Assembly (NCBI GenBank): GCA_025450555.1
Contig: JANWHF010000236.1
Span: forward strand, 1 to 7,402
Length of the DNA stretch: 7,402 bases
Direction: 5' to 3'
From: Tepidisphaeraceae bacterium
GTDB taxonomy: Bacteria > Planctomycetota > Phycisphaerae > Tepidisphaerales > Tepidisphaeraceae
This document shows, one piece after another, positions 1 through 7,402 of this stretch; within the stretch, counting starts at the first letter, position 1; each line of letters opens with the position of its first letter. A program made the position numbers and the translations under genes. Below the pieces are notes generated by a model, which saw nothing but the letters and a program-made list of their open reading frames with translations, ran no database searches and had not been told where the DNA came from.

Positions 1-33
1 GAACTTCAATCCTGCGAGACGGAAAGCTGATCC

Positions 34-303
34 ATGCCTTCACGAAGCACGCCGCGAAATCGATTGGCCAAGCCATTGCCCGACGAATGGCGGCGCTTCC
101 TCGTGGATCATGGTGTTCCAAAGCGCAAATACACCGCCGTCTGCAATGCGAATTTGGATGATGGTCGTGTCATCAACGACTTGATCATCGAAGAAGGATG
201 GGTGATCGCGATCGGTCGATCGGGGCTCGCAGGGATCTTCGAGCAGCGCATCACGTTTGATCCGCGCAGCATTACCGAACTGCAAATCATCCAGGTGGCA
301 TGA
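34..303 (+). CDS. Small hypothetical protein (89 aa), function unknown
   Basis: I do not recognise this protein. It has 89 residues with a basic N-terminus (about residues 1-20, rich in Arg, Pro and Lys). The rest looks beta-rich, with alternating hydrophobic and charged residues through 'NLDDGRVINDLIIEEGWVIAIG' split as NLDDGRVINDL and IIEEGWVIAIG, and a terminal strand-like segment ITELQIIQVA. There is no signal peptide, membrane segment or cysteine metal motif, so it is probably a small cytoplasmic globular protein. An in-frame TGA at 28-30 means the ATG at 34 is the first possible start. A weak GGAAAG sits 7 bases upstream. The gene converges on the basic-protein gene, with only 6 bases between the two stop codons and no obvious terminator. 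It is more convincing than the opposite-strand frames because its composition is protein-like throughout. Confidence 0.6.
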   Translation: MPSRSTPRNRLAKPLPDEWRRFLVDHGVPKRKYTAVCNANLDDGRVINDLIIEEGWVIAIGRSGLAGIFEQRITFDPRSITELQIIQVA

Positions 304-309
304 TCGTAT

Positions 310-744
310 TTACCCGCCGGTTCGGCGCGGCACGCCACTGCGGTTCACGTCGGCGCCAAAGGTCTGGCCCTTGCCCACCTGATTCAGGCTGCCGAACGGA
401 AGATTCATCTTCTTGTGCGGCGCGGTCTTCTGAAGGAAGGATGCCGGCGCCTGGGAATGCGGCTTGTTGAGGTTTTCCTTCAACTGCTTGAACGCGCTGC
501 TTTCGGGCTGGCGCTGCTCTCCCTCGCGTGCGTCGCCCAATGCACCGCGTTGCGCCACAAGCTTGGCCGCGTTCTGAGCGGCAAGCGATGTATCGACCAA
601 TGGCGACGACGGCGCAGCTGCCGCTTTCGCAATGGCCTTCTTTGCGGCTGGTTTCTTTGAAGCGGCGGGCTTTGCGGCAGCGTCAGCCGCTTTGGGTGCC
701 TTGGTCGCTTCGTCCTTTTTATTTTCCGATTTGGCTTTAGCCAT
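310..744 (-). CDS. Lys/Ala-rich basic protein, histone-H1-like N-terminus (144 aa)
   Basis: Residues 1-46 are almost entirely Lys, Ala and Pro with a few acidic residues (for example AASKKPAAKKAIAKAAAAP at about 27-45). This is the composition of bacterial histone-H1-like or AlgP-like DNA-binding tails. Residues 47-100 are more ordinary and probably helical (LAAQNAAKLVAQRGALGD, then SSAFKQLKENLNKP). The C-terminal 35 or so residues are Gly-, Asn- and Arg-rich (NQVGKGQTFGADVNRSGVPR, then RTGG). The ATG at 744 is preceded by AGGAG with an 8-base gap, so the start is well supported, and a good promoter lies just beyond. There is no signal peptide or membrane segment. By composition it could bind nucleic acid (DNA or ribosomal RNA), but this is inferred from charge only. 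Low-complexity composition alone gives false similarity to many proteins, so no family name is assigned. Confidence 0.7.
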   Translation of the reverse strand: MAKAKSENKKDEATKAPKAADAAAKPAASKKPAAKKAIAKAAAAPSSPLVDTSLAAQNAAKLVAQRGALGDAREGEQRQPESSAFKQLKENLNKPHSQAPASFLQKTAPHKKMNLPFGSLNQVGKGQTFGADVNRSGVPRRTGG

Positions 745-767
745 TCAAGTTGCTCCTATTGCACCAG

Positions 768-795
768 ATTCTATTCCCCATCATCGGTCTGGCAA
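768..795 (-). promoter_or_regulatory. Candidate sigma70-type promoter for the Lys/Ala-rich protein gene
   Basis: On the minus strand, TTGCCA (790-795) and TAGAAT (768-773) are separated by 16 bases. Each matches the -35 and -10 consensus at 5 of 6 positions. The predicted transcript would start near 761 and reach the ATG at 744 with a short leader holding the AGGAG site. The call is from sequence match only. Confidence 0.45.
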
Positions 796-822
796 CTATT
801 GAGCAAAAGCACCTCGGCCGAT

Positions 823-851
823 TTGACGGGCGGCCCTTCGGACCGTAAATT
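823..851 (+). promoter_or_regulatory. Candidate sigma70-type promoter for efp
   Basis: TTGACG (823-828) and TAAATT (846-851) lie 17 bases apart, the ideal spacing, matching consensus at 5/6 and 4/6. A start near 858 would give efp a leader of about 119 bases, which contains the perfect 10-base palindrome CGTAATTACG (876-885). The 745-976 region therefore looks like a divergent promoter region with two non-overlapping promoters. No gene is seen in it. Confidence 0.4.
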
Positions 852-976
852 TGCCGACCTTTCCCGGCTAAGATACGTAATTACGGTAAAGGTAGCCGAC
901 AATCGGGCCGGTTGATGGCGGGCATGGGCCTGTCTGAATTCGCTCACCCTCAGCAATTTTAAGGAATTTAAAAGCA

Positions 977-1531
977 ATGCGAGCCAGTGATATTCGTCGA
1001 GGCCAGGCTGTCATCATCGACAGCAAGCTCTACGTCGTGACCAACGCCGACCACAACACCCCCGGCAACCTCCGGGCCAAGGTGCAGTTCAAGCTGCGCG
1101 ATGTCAGCAAGGGAACCATTCAGGACAAGCGCGTCGGCGCAACGGATGATATCCAAACCGCGACCCTCGACCGTCGCCAGGTGGAATACCTCTACAGCGA
1201 CAATGACGGCCACGTCCTGATGGATCTCGAAACCTACGACCAGAACACCATCCCCCGGGAAGTGTTCGGCGATGACATCAAGTATCTCAAGCCCAATACC
1301 CAGCTCATGGCGATGTTCCACGAAGGCAAAGTAGTTTCCTACGAAATGCCCAAGACGGTGGACCTGAAGGTGACCGATACGCCCCCCGCCATTAAAGGTG
1401 CGACGGCCACCAACCAACTCAAGGATGCAACGCTGGAAACGGGGCTCAATACGCGAGTCCCGCCCTTCATCGAAATTGGAGAGACGATTCGCGTGAACAC
1501 CGAAACCGGCGAATATCTCAGCCGGGCGTAG
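977..1531 (+). CDS. efp: Translation elongation factor P
   Basis: EF-P binds between the ribosomal P and E sites and relieves stalling at polyproline and similar sequences. At 184 residues the protein has the standard length and all three beta-barrel domains: an N-terminal KOW-like domain (about 1-63), a central OB domain (about 65-127) and a C-terminal OB domain (about 130-184). Supporting motifs are the central VEYLYSDNDGHVLMDLETYDQ, in two parts YLYSDNDGHV and LMDLETYDQ, the C-terminal KDATLETGLNTRVPPF (about 149-164), and the terminal GEYLSRA. The loop that reaches the peptidyl-transferase centre reads TPGNLRAKVQF, so Asn31 occupies the position of the modified Lys34 of E. coli. The lysine used by EpmA-type modification is thus missing. 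AAGGA (961-965) lies 11 bases before the ATG. The gene has its own promoter and a terminator at 1563, so it is probably monocistronic. The loop does not resemble that of the EfpL/YeiP paralogue. Confidence 0.95.
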   Translation: MRASDIRRGQAVIIDSKLYVVTNADHNTPGNLRAKVQFKLRDVSKGTIQDKRVGATDDIQTATLDRRQVEYLYSDNDGHVLMDLETYDQNTIPREVFGDDIKYLKPNTQLMAMFHEGKVVSYEMPKTVDLKVTDTPPAIKGATATNQLKDATLETGLNTRVPPFIEIGETIRVNTETGEYLSRA

Positions 1532-1562
1532 GCCAGTTGATATGGAAATCCACAACGAAGAA

Positions 1563-1591
1563 AAAGCCCGGGATCAGTCCCGGGCTTTCTT
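1563..1591. terminator. Bidirectional intrinsic terminator between efp and the kinase gene
   Basis: The perfect 11-bp stem AAAGCCCGGGA / TCCCGGGCTTT with loop TCAG (1574-1577) is followed on the plus strand by TTTCTTATT and preceded by an A-run (1560-1565), which reads as a U-run on the minus strand. It lies 32 bases after the efp stop and 31 bases after the kinase stop on the other strand, so one hairpin can end both convergent transcripts. Confidence 0.9.
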
Positions 1592-1618
1592 ATTGTTCGT
1601 TGCAAATCGAGCTGGCCT

Positions 1619-2374
1619 TCATGCATGCCCCGCAAAATCGGATTCGTGCTCTTTATCCATCGCCTCTTTGAGCGGGACGAGCTGTTTGACGATCTCGGTC
1701 AAAAGCCGAATCTGCGACATCGTCGCATCGACGCGCACGATGCGATCCTTGGGATACGTATCGAGCACGGGACGCGTTTCCTTCTCGTAGACCTCCATGC
1801 GTTTGCGGATCACTGAATCGCTGGCGTCGTCGAACCTGTTTTCCTTAAGCGCCCGGCGCTTCAGACGCTCGACCATCTTGTTCAGGTCCGCGCGAAGATA
1901 AATGATCTTCACGACATCGATCGTGTCTTCCAGAAGCTGGCGCTGTTTAAGATTCCGCGGCAGCCCGTCGAGGACGAGGAACTCAGTCTCGGGACGGAAC
2001 TGATTGATCATTTCCAGGCCTTGGATGTACTGCCTCCAGAGCTTGACGGTGAATTCATCGGGCACCAGCTCTCCGCGGCTGGCATATTCCCAGAACTTGC
2101 GCCCCATTTCGCTTTGCAGATCGAGCGAGCGGAAAATGTCGCCGGTGGCGCTGTGATAAAAGCCGGGGATGTTGCCCAGGATTTTGCCCTGGGTTCCCTT
2201 GCCGCTACCGGGCGCGCCGAAGAGGAGAATGGTGCGATAGCGCTTCATAGTCGGAGTTTCAAAAGTCAATTGTTCTTCGAAACGAGATGCAAAGCCGGCG
2301 CTCGATGAATGCCTGCCGTTACCGTTGCCGTTCCCATTTCCTATTGTAGCACTCGCGGTCATGCTGCGTTTCAT
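1619..2374 (-). CDS. Adenylate-kinase-family nucleotide kinase, short-LID type, with N-terminal extension
   Basis: This kinase is predicted to transfer phosphate between ATP and a nucleoside monophosphate, most likely AMP. Numbering from the ATG at 2248, the core has the P-loop GAPGSGKGT (11-19), SATGDIFR (33-40, NMP-binding), DGLPR (94-98) and a short LID with the RFDD...RK-R pattern and YEKETRPVLDTY (about 138-165). The long zinc-type LID is absent, as in eukaryotic AK1 and UMP/CMP kinases. The core alone (209 aa) is a normal family length. The frame stays open upstream, adding a Gly-Asn repeat and a Ser-rich stretch. I chose the ATG at 2374 because GGAGGG lies directly before it at 3-4 bases. 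Alternatives are a TTG at 2404 with no clear RBS, an ATG at 2362, or the core ATG at 2248, which also lacks a good RBS. The gene is downstream of acsA on the same strand. UMP/CMP specificity cannot be excluded, so the symbol is left empty. Confidence 0.88.
   Translation of the reverse strand: MKRSMTASATIGNGNGNGNGRHSSSAGFASRFEEQLTFETPTMKRYRTILLFGAPGSGKGTQGKILGNIPGFYHSATGDIFRSLDLQSEMGRKFWEYASRGELVPDEFTVKLWRQYIQGLEMINQFRPETEFLVLDGLPRNLKQRQLLEDTIDVVKIIYLRADLNKMVERLKRRALKENRFDDASDSVIRKRMEVYEKETRPVLDTYPKDRIVRVDATMSQIRLLTEIVKQLVPLKEAMDKEHESDFAGHA
2315..2341 (-). repeat. Gly-Asn hexanucleotide microsatellite in the kinase N-terminal extension
   Basis: Read on the minus strand, GGN-AAY codon pairs repeat four times plus a final Gly codon, encoding GNGNGNGNG. 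The third codon positions vary (GGA, GGG, GGC, GGT), so the array is degenerate rather than a freshly expanded exact repeat. Confidence 0.75.
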
Positions 2375-2485
2375 CGGCCCTCCGGATGGACGGGCAAAAG
2401 GCAAATCGCCCGTTAGGCAACACTACCTCATAAACCCTCCGCGACAACGACCGATAACCTGCATAGTTCTTATCTGACGTGAGCA

Positions 2486-4489
<2,004 letters not shown>

Positions 4490-4530
4490 GTCACGCTCCT
4501 GAAACGAGGGTTGAAGCCGGCAGTATAAAA

Positions 4531-6516
4531 CTATCCCTGATACACCGCCACGCCCGCCGGTGGGAGTTTACGGGTTCCCACCAGAAATGTCGCGCCGCGT
4601 TTGGCCGGCACATCGACCGCATGGTCATTGAAATTCAGGAAGATCTCGTACGGACCACTTCGGATGAGCTGTGTGCGATACGGAAGCACGGTTGCTTTCA
4701 GCTTCCATGCGACCGCAATTCTCTCGACCAGCGATTCCACAAAAGGCCGCTCGGCACAGACGCCGCAGTAGATGACTTGTCCCTTGCCTCGGCCGCAGCG
4801 CGTCACCGCCGCGGCGCCGGCATAAAATTGGTCGGCGTAGCGCGCGATCACTTTCGCGTCTTCATTCGCATACAAGATGTCGCCCCAAATCCCCCACGGA
4901 TATTTTTTGCCGTCCATTTCGACTTCACCGAATTTTCCATCCGGCAGACTGTCATAGGCTTCGATCGAGCCGCCAATCAACGGCAGAATCGGCGCCGCCA
5001 GCTTTCCTTCAAAAAGCTGCCCATTGCGATCCATCAATCCGGTTCGGCAGGTCAAAACGAGCATCCCACCTTCGTGAGCAAAACCGTCGAGCCGCTTGAT
5101 GATCGGGTCATCCACCATCTGTAATCCCGGCGCGACGATCATCTTCAGCCCATCGGGCCAAGGCGAATCCGGCCGAATGATTTTCACGCGCAGCCCCGCC
5201 TTGCAGAGCGCGCCGTACCAGGTGAGCAGCCATTGGTTGGCATCCCACCGCTTTGCCTGCGGAAGCGTCTGGAAATACCAAAGCTGCTCGAAATCAAAGA
5301 GGAGCCCCACTGTCGTATCCGGATCGATCTTCGATGGGTCATTTGGAATCTTCGACAGATCCAGCCGTTTCATTTCCCCAATCGTGGCGGCAAATTCGCG
5401 TCCGCCGACGCTTGGCGTCACGCCATCCGGCCCAACCAGTCCTTCATGAAACAGCTCAATGCCAAAGCGAGGCTGGCGGTATCGATACGTCGTGACGAAT
5501 TCTGCTCCATGAGCGAACGCCGTCCAAAGCCAGAGCTTCACCGCGCCGGGATATTGCAGAACCGGATATCCGCTCCAGTTGATATGGCCCGGCTGAAGCT
5601 CCATCTGTCCCCATCGGCCGTTGTAGCTGGCCATCTGGTCGTGCATGAAACCCAGCAGCGACGGATCGCCGAGGCGGAAGTATTCGGTCGTGGGATTCTT
5701 TTCCTTTCCCGTCACCGGATAAGCGTCCCAGCTCATGACCGTCAGGTCTTCAGCCATGTCGGCTGGATTGCAGTCGGGGTGCATCGCCATGAAGTTAGTC
5801 GTGATGAAGCGCTCGCCGATGCCTCTTTCTTTGAGGATGTTGGCCTGAAGCCGGTTGAAATCGGCAAAGGCCCAGGACCAGAAGCGCGAGGCATCGAGAC
5901 TTTGGTGCGGGTTGGCATATTTCGGATCGCGCAATGGCGGGAGCTTCACCTGTTCAAACTTGCTGTACTGGGTACTCCAGAACTGACACCCCCAGGCATC
6001 GTTGAGGCGCTCAATTGTTTCATAGCAACGACGCAGCCACTGCTGAAAAGCAGCATGAGCCGCCGGTGATTGGTCGAAGTTTCCGGAGTATTCATTGTCG
6101 ATCTGCCAACCGATCACCGCCGGATGTTTGGCGAATCGATTGGCCAGTGCCGTGACGATCCGCGCCGTCGCCTCCCGCATCGCGCCGGACACTGGTGAAT
6201 AGTGCCTTCTGCCCCCAAATCGCATCGGCTGGCCAAACTCATCCTGCGGCAGCACATCCGGATGCTCTTCCACCAGCCAGATCGGCGGTGCCGCGGTTGG
6301 CGTACAGAGAATCACCTTCAGCTTCCGCTTTGCCGCCAGCTCGACGCATCGCTCCAGCCAATCCAGCTCAAACTGCCCGGCCCTGGGCTCCATTTTGGCC
6401 CAGGCGAACTCACCCATATGGACCAGTTGCAGGTCCATCGCGGCGATGTTGCCAAAGTCCCTCTCCCATTGATTTTCCGGCCATTGTTCGGGGTAGTAAT
6501 AGGTTCCAATTCTCAT
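4531..6516 (-). CDS. GH42 beta-galactosidase
   Basis: This enzyme hydrolyses terminal beta-galactosides (lactose-like oligosaccharides or plant-derived galactosides) by a retaining mechanism. The 661 residues match the GH42 length. The N-terminal TIM barrel (about 1-390) begins with GTYYYPEQWP. The acid/base residue is Glu142 in IDNEYS, and the nucleophile is Glu306 in QMELQPGHINW. A trimerisation-type middle domain starts near VGLLFDFEQLWYF (about 403-415), and a small beta domain closes the protein (about 605-661). No signal peptide is present, so it is probably cytoplasmic and needs imported substrate; no transporter is visible here. In zinc-containing GH42 enzymes the segment after GGRRHY carries a cysteine, but here it is Ser107, so the structural zinc site appears absent. 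The ATG at 6516 has only a weak GGAAA upstream. Other beta-glycoside specificities (such as beta-arabinosidase) are possible. Confidence 0.93.
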   Translation of the reverse strand: MRIGTYYYPEQWPENQWERDFGNIAAMDLQLVHMGEFAWAKMEPRAGQFELDWLERCVELAAKRKLKVILCTPTAAPPIWLVEEHPDVLPQDEFGQPMRFGGRRHYSPVSGAMREATARIVTALANRFAKHPAVIGWQIDNEYSGNFDQSPAAHAAFQQWLRRCYETIERLNDAWGCQFWSTQYSKFEQVKLPPLRDPKYANPHQSLDASRFWSWAFADFNRLQANILKERGIGERFITTNFMAMHPDCNPADMAEDLTVMSWDAYPVTGKEKNPTTEYFRLGDPSLLGFMHDQMASYNGRWGQMELQPGHINWSGYPVLQYPGAVKLWLWTAFAHGAEFVTTYRYRQPRFGIELFHEGLVGPDGVTPSVGGREFAATIGEMKRLDLSKIPNDPSKIDPDTTVGLLFDFEQLWYFQTLPQAKRWDANQWLLTWYGALCKAGLRVKIIRPDSPWPDGLKMIVAPGLQMVDDPIIKRLDGFAHEGGMLVLTCRTGLMDRNGQLFEGKLAAPILPLIGGSIEAYDSLPDGKFGEVEMDGKKYPWGIWGDILYANEDAKVIARYADQFYAGAAAVTRCGRGKGQVIYCGVCAERPFVESLVERIAVAWKLKATVLPYRTQLIRSGPYEIFLNFNDHAVDVPAKRGATFLVGTRKLPPAGVAVYQG

Positions 6517-6541
6517 TTCTTTGTTTCCAAAACGAGCCCAG

Positions 6542-6570
6542 ACCGGCCGTTATACCCCCGGCACCGGCCG
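6542..6570. promoter_or_regulatory. Paired direct repeats around the GH42 -10 (possible operator)
   Basis: The 8-mer ACCGGCCG occurs at 6542-6549 and again at 6563-6570, with starts exactly 21 bases apart (two helical turns). One copy lies in the promoter spacer and the other touches the downstream edge of the -10. A protein bound on one DNA face here would block or modulate RNA polymerase. GC-rich background makes chance occurrence possible. Confidence 0.3.
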
Positions 6571-6578
6571 AATGTCAG
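6549..6578 (-). promoter_or_regulatory. Candidate promoter for the GH42-acsA-kinase cluster
   Basis: On the minus strand CTGACA (6573-6578) and TATAAC (6549-6554) are 18 bases apart, each close to the sigma70 consensus at 5 of 6 positions. Transcription would start near 6542, giving a leader of about 25 bases to the ATG at 6516. The proximity and the short leader support it. The spacer is very GC-rich, which may weaken it or make it dependent on an activator or repressor. Confidence 0.5.
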
Positions 6579-6783
6579 TGCAAAGGATTCTCAGGAAAAA
6601 TCAAAAAGCTGGTGCATAATGGATGACCATGGGTACTGGGTTGGCGTAATATTGGAGCAGCCCAGAATGGCCCCAACTGCCGCCGGCATCGCGTCTGCAT
6701 GCATGAGGTGGTAGCGGGAGAAAATTATCGGTCCGGAGCGTCGTCGTTCGATATTAGGCGAGTAACGGAGGAGCCCAAACGGC

Positions 6784-7402
6784 ATGGCTTACCTGGTTTT
6801 CAGCGCAAAAGGCCACGAGCTTGGCCGCCGACCTTTGACCGAATCCGCGGTCATTGGCCGGTCCCCCGAATGCGGAATGTCCGTTCGCGATATCCTTTTG
6901 TCGCGGCGGCATTGCCAGATCGAGCGATCCGGCGACGCATGGGTTTTGACTGATCTTGCCAGCAAGAATGGAACATTCGTCAAGGGCGAGCGCGTCGAAC
7001 GCCACACCCTCAAAGATGGCCAATCGTTTGACATCGGACAGACCAGGGTTGTCTTCCATGCCGGGGATCTCGCGGGAACGAGCGCGGATGCGGGCAAGCC
7101 GATGAGTGCTTCCCGTCGTCCCAGCGATCCTTTTGAAGCCTTGAGTGGGACCGTCTCCGGCTTCGACTATGCCAAGACGCGCATGGATGCCCATCGCGTC
7201 ATTCGCAAGACGGCCCGGCCTTTGAGCATGTTCCCCAAGCCCCAGCCCACCCCGGCCGATCCGCAGTCTTATGCCCAGGAAGATCTCTATTCCATGCTGA
7301 CGGAAATCGCCGCCAGTTCATGGGACTCCATTTATAGCAGTGCTTCCCGCAAACCCGTCAGTCGCGTCATGCCCCGACCGGTCGTCCGCCCCACGATGAC
7401 GA
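6784..7402 (+). CDS. FHA-domain protein, C-terminally truncated by the window edge
   Basis: FHA domains bind phosphothreonine peptides and usually serve Ser/Thr-kinase signalling, secretion regulation or complex assembly. The first 206 residues are visible and no stop is reached. The FHA domain spans about 3-92 and holds the hallmark residues: GRSPEC (25-30), SRRHCQI (40-46) and ASKNGTFVKG (59-68), including the Arg, Ser, His and Asn that contact the phosphopeptide. After about residue 95 the sequence becomes Pro-, Ser- and Arg-rich (for example MFPKPQPTPADPQSYAQEDL at 149-168), probably disordered, with short possible helices. No signal peptide is seen. An in-frame TAA at 6763 precedes the ATG at 6784, and GGAGGAG (6767-6773) lies 10-12 bases upstream, so this start is the only good one. 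The gene is transcribed away from the GH42 cluster. The end of the protein and its downstream partners lie outside the window. Confidence 0.93.
   Translation, partial: MAYLVFSAKGHELGRRPLTESAVIGRSPECGMSVRDILLSRRHCQIERSGDAWVLTDLASKNGTFVKGERVERHTLKDGQSFDIGQTRVVFHAGDLAGTSADAGKPMSASRRPSDPFEALSGTVSGFDYAKTRMDAHRVIRKTARPLSMFPKPQPTPADPQSYAQEDLYSMLTEIAASSWDSIYSSASRKPVSRVMPRPVVRPTMT

Larger units (their letters stand above)
6517..6783. other. Divergent intergenic region between the GH42 and FHA genes
   Basis: Beyond the GH42 promoter and the ACCGGCCG pair in the first 62 bases, I see no gene or clear structured RNA here. Short inverted matches exist (CTGGG near 6639 with CCCAG near 6661). For the FHA gene only a weak promoter candidate (ATGACC-N18-TAATAT, 6624-6653) can be read, too poor to call. 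Confidence 0.5.

Noticed and set aside
3..161. Plus-strand open frame entering from the left edge (ends in TGA at 159-161)
   Set aside because: It would overlap the 34-303 gene by over 120 bases and has no visible start. It could be the tail of an upstream gene, but nothing in it is recognisable. A frame ending at TGA 28-30 is an equally possible upstream tail.
314..327. Small hairpin CGCCG/CGGCG near the convergent gene ends
   Set aside because: It has only a short stem, lies inside the coding end of the minus-strand gene, and lacks a U-run, so it is not called a terminator.
968..1555. 195-residue open frame opposite efp
   Set aside because: EF-P on the plus strand is certain. The opposite frame is its complement-derived shadow, with repetitive Val/Gly/His composition.
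2453..2474. GATAA/TTATC inverted pair between acsA and the kinase
   Set aside because: Five-base arms with a 12-base loop and no U-run are within chance expectation and do not make a terminator.
5233..6069. 278-residue open frame opposite the GH42 gene
   Set aside because: It is antisense to well-conserved GH42 barrel sequence with catalytic motifs, and shows no domain or RBS of its own.
6699..6953. 84-residue plus-strand frame overlapping the FHA start
   Set aside because: It covers the FHA N-terminus in another frame, has no domain and is Arg/Pro-rich.
6754..7194. 146-residue minus-strand frame opposite the FHA gene
   Set aside because: The plus-strand FHA motifs (GRSPEC, SRRH, SKNGT) and the GGAGGAG site are decisive.

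Overview
The window is a compact, chromosome-like stretch of bacterial DNA, moderately GC-rich by eye (roughly 55-60%), with seven genes I can support. There are no mobile elements, tRNAs, rRNAs, CRISPR arrays or long repeats. Three things together suggest a member of the PVC superphylum, possibly Planctomycetota: an EF-P with an unusual PGN loop tip, a Lys/Ala-rich basic small protein, and an FHA-domain protein with a long disordered tail. No marker gene settles this, so the taxonomy is a low-confidence inference.

Left part (1-1600). A small unrecognised protein gene (34-303, +) converges, with a 6-base gap, on a gene for a Lys/Ala-rich histone-H1-like basic protein (310-744, -). The basic-protein gene is separated by a 232-base divergent promoter region from efp (977-1531, +), which encodes translation elongation factor P. 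Plausible sigma70-type promoters can be read for both divergent genes. A strong 11-bp-stem hairpin at 1563-1588 ends efp and, read from the other strand, also ends the minus-strand cluster that follows.

Centre (1619-6516). Three genes lie head to tail on the minus strand, transcribed right to left: a GH42 beta-galactosidase (6516-4531), acetyl-CoA synthetase acsA (4489-2486; 41-base gap) and a short-LID adenylate-kinase-type nucleotide kinase (about 2374-1619). A good candidate promoter (CTGACA-N18-TATAAC) lies just upstream of the GH42 gene, with two direct ACCGGCCG repeats exactly 21 bp apart around the -10. Functionally the set reads as galactoside hydrolysis, acetate activation to acetyl-CoA (producing AMP and PPi), and interconversion of AMP and ADP by the kinase. 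The acs-kinase pairing is biochemically sensible because Acs produces AMP, but the co-transcription is inferred.

Right end (6784-7402). A divergently oriented gene encodes an N-terminal FHA domain followed by a Pro/Ser-rich tail, and it is cut by the window edge.

No clear new multi-gene system is visible. The most interesting points are the Asn at the EF-P loop tip, the Gly-Asn repeat extension in front of the kinase, the basic protein with a distinct C-terminal tail, and the possible operator in the GH42 promoter.
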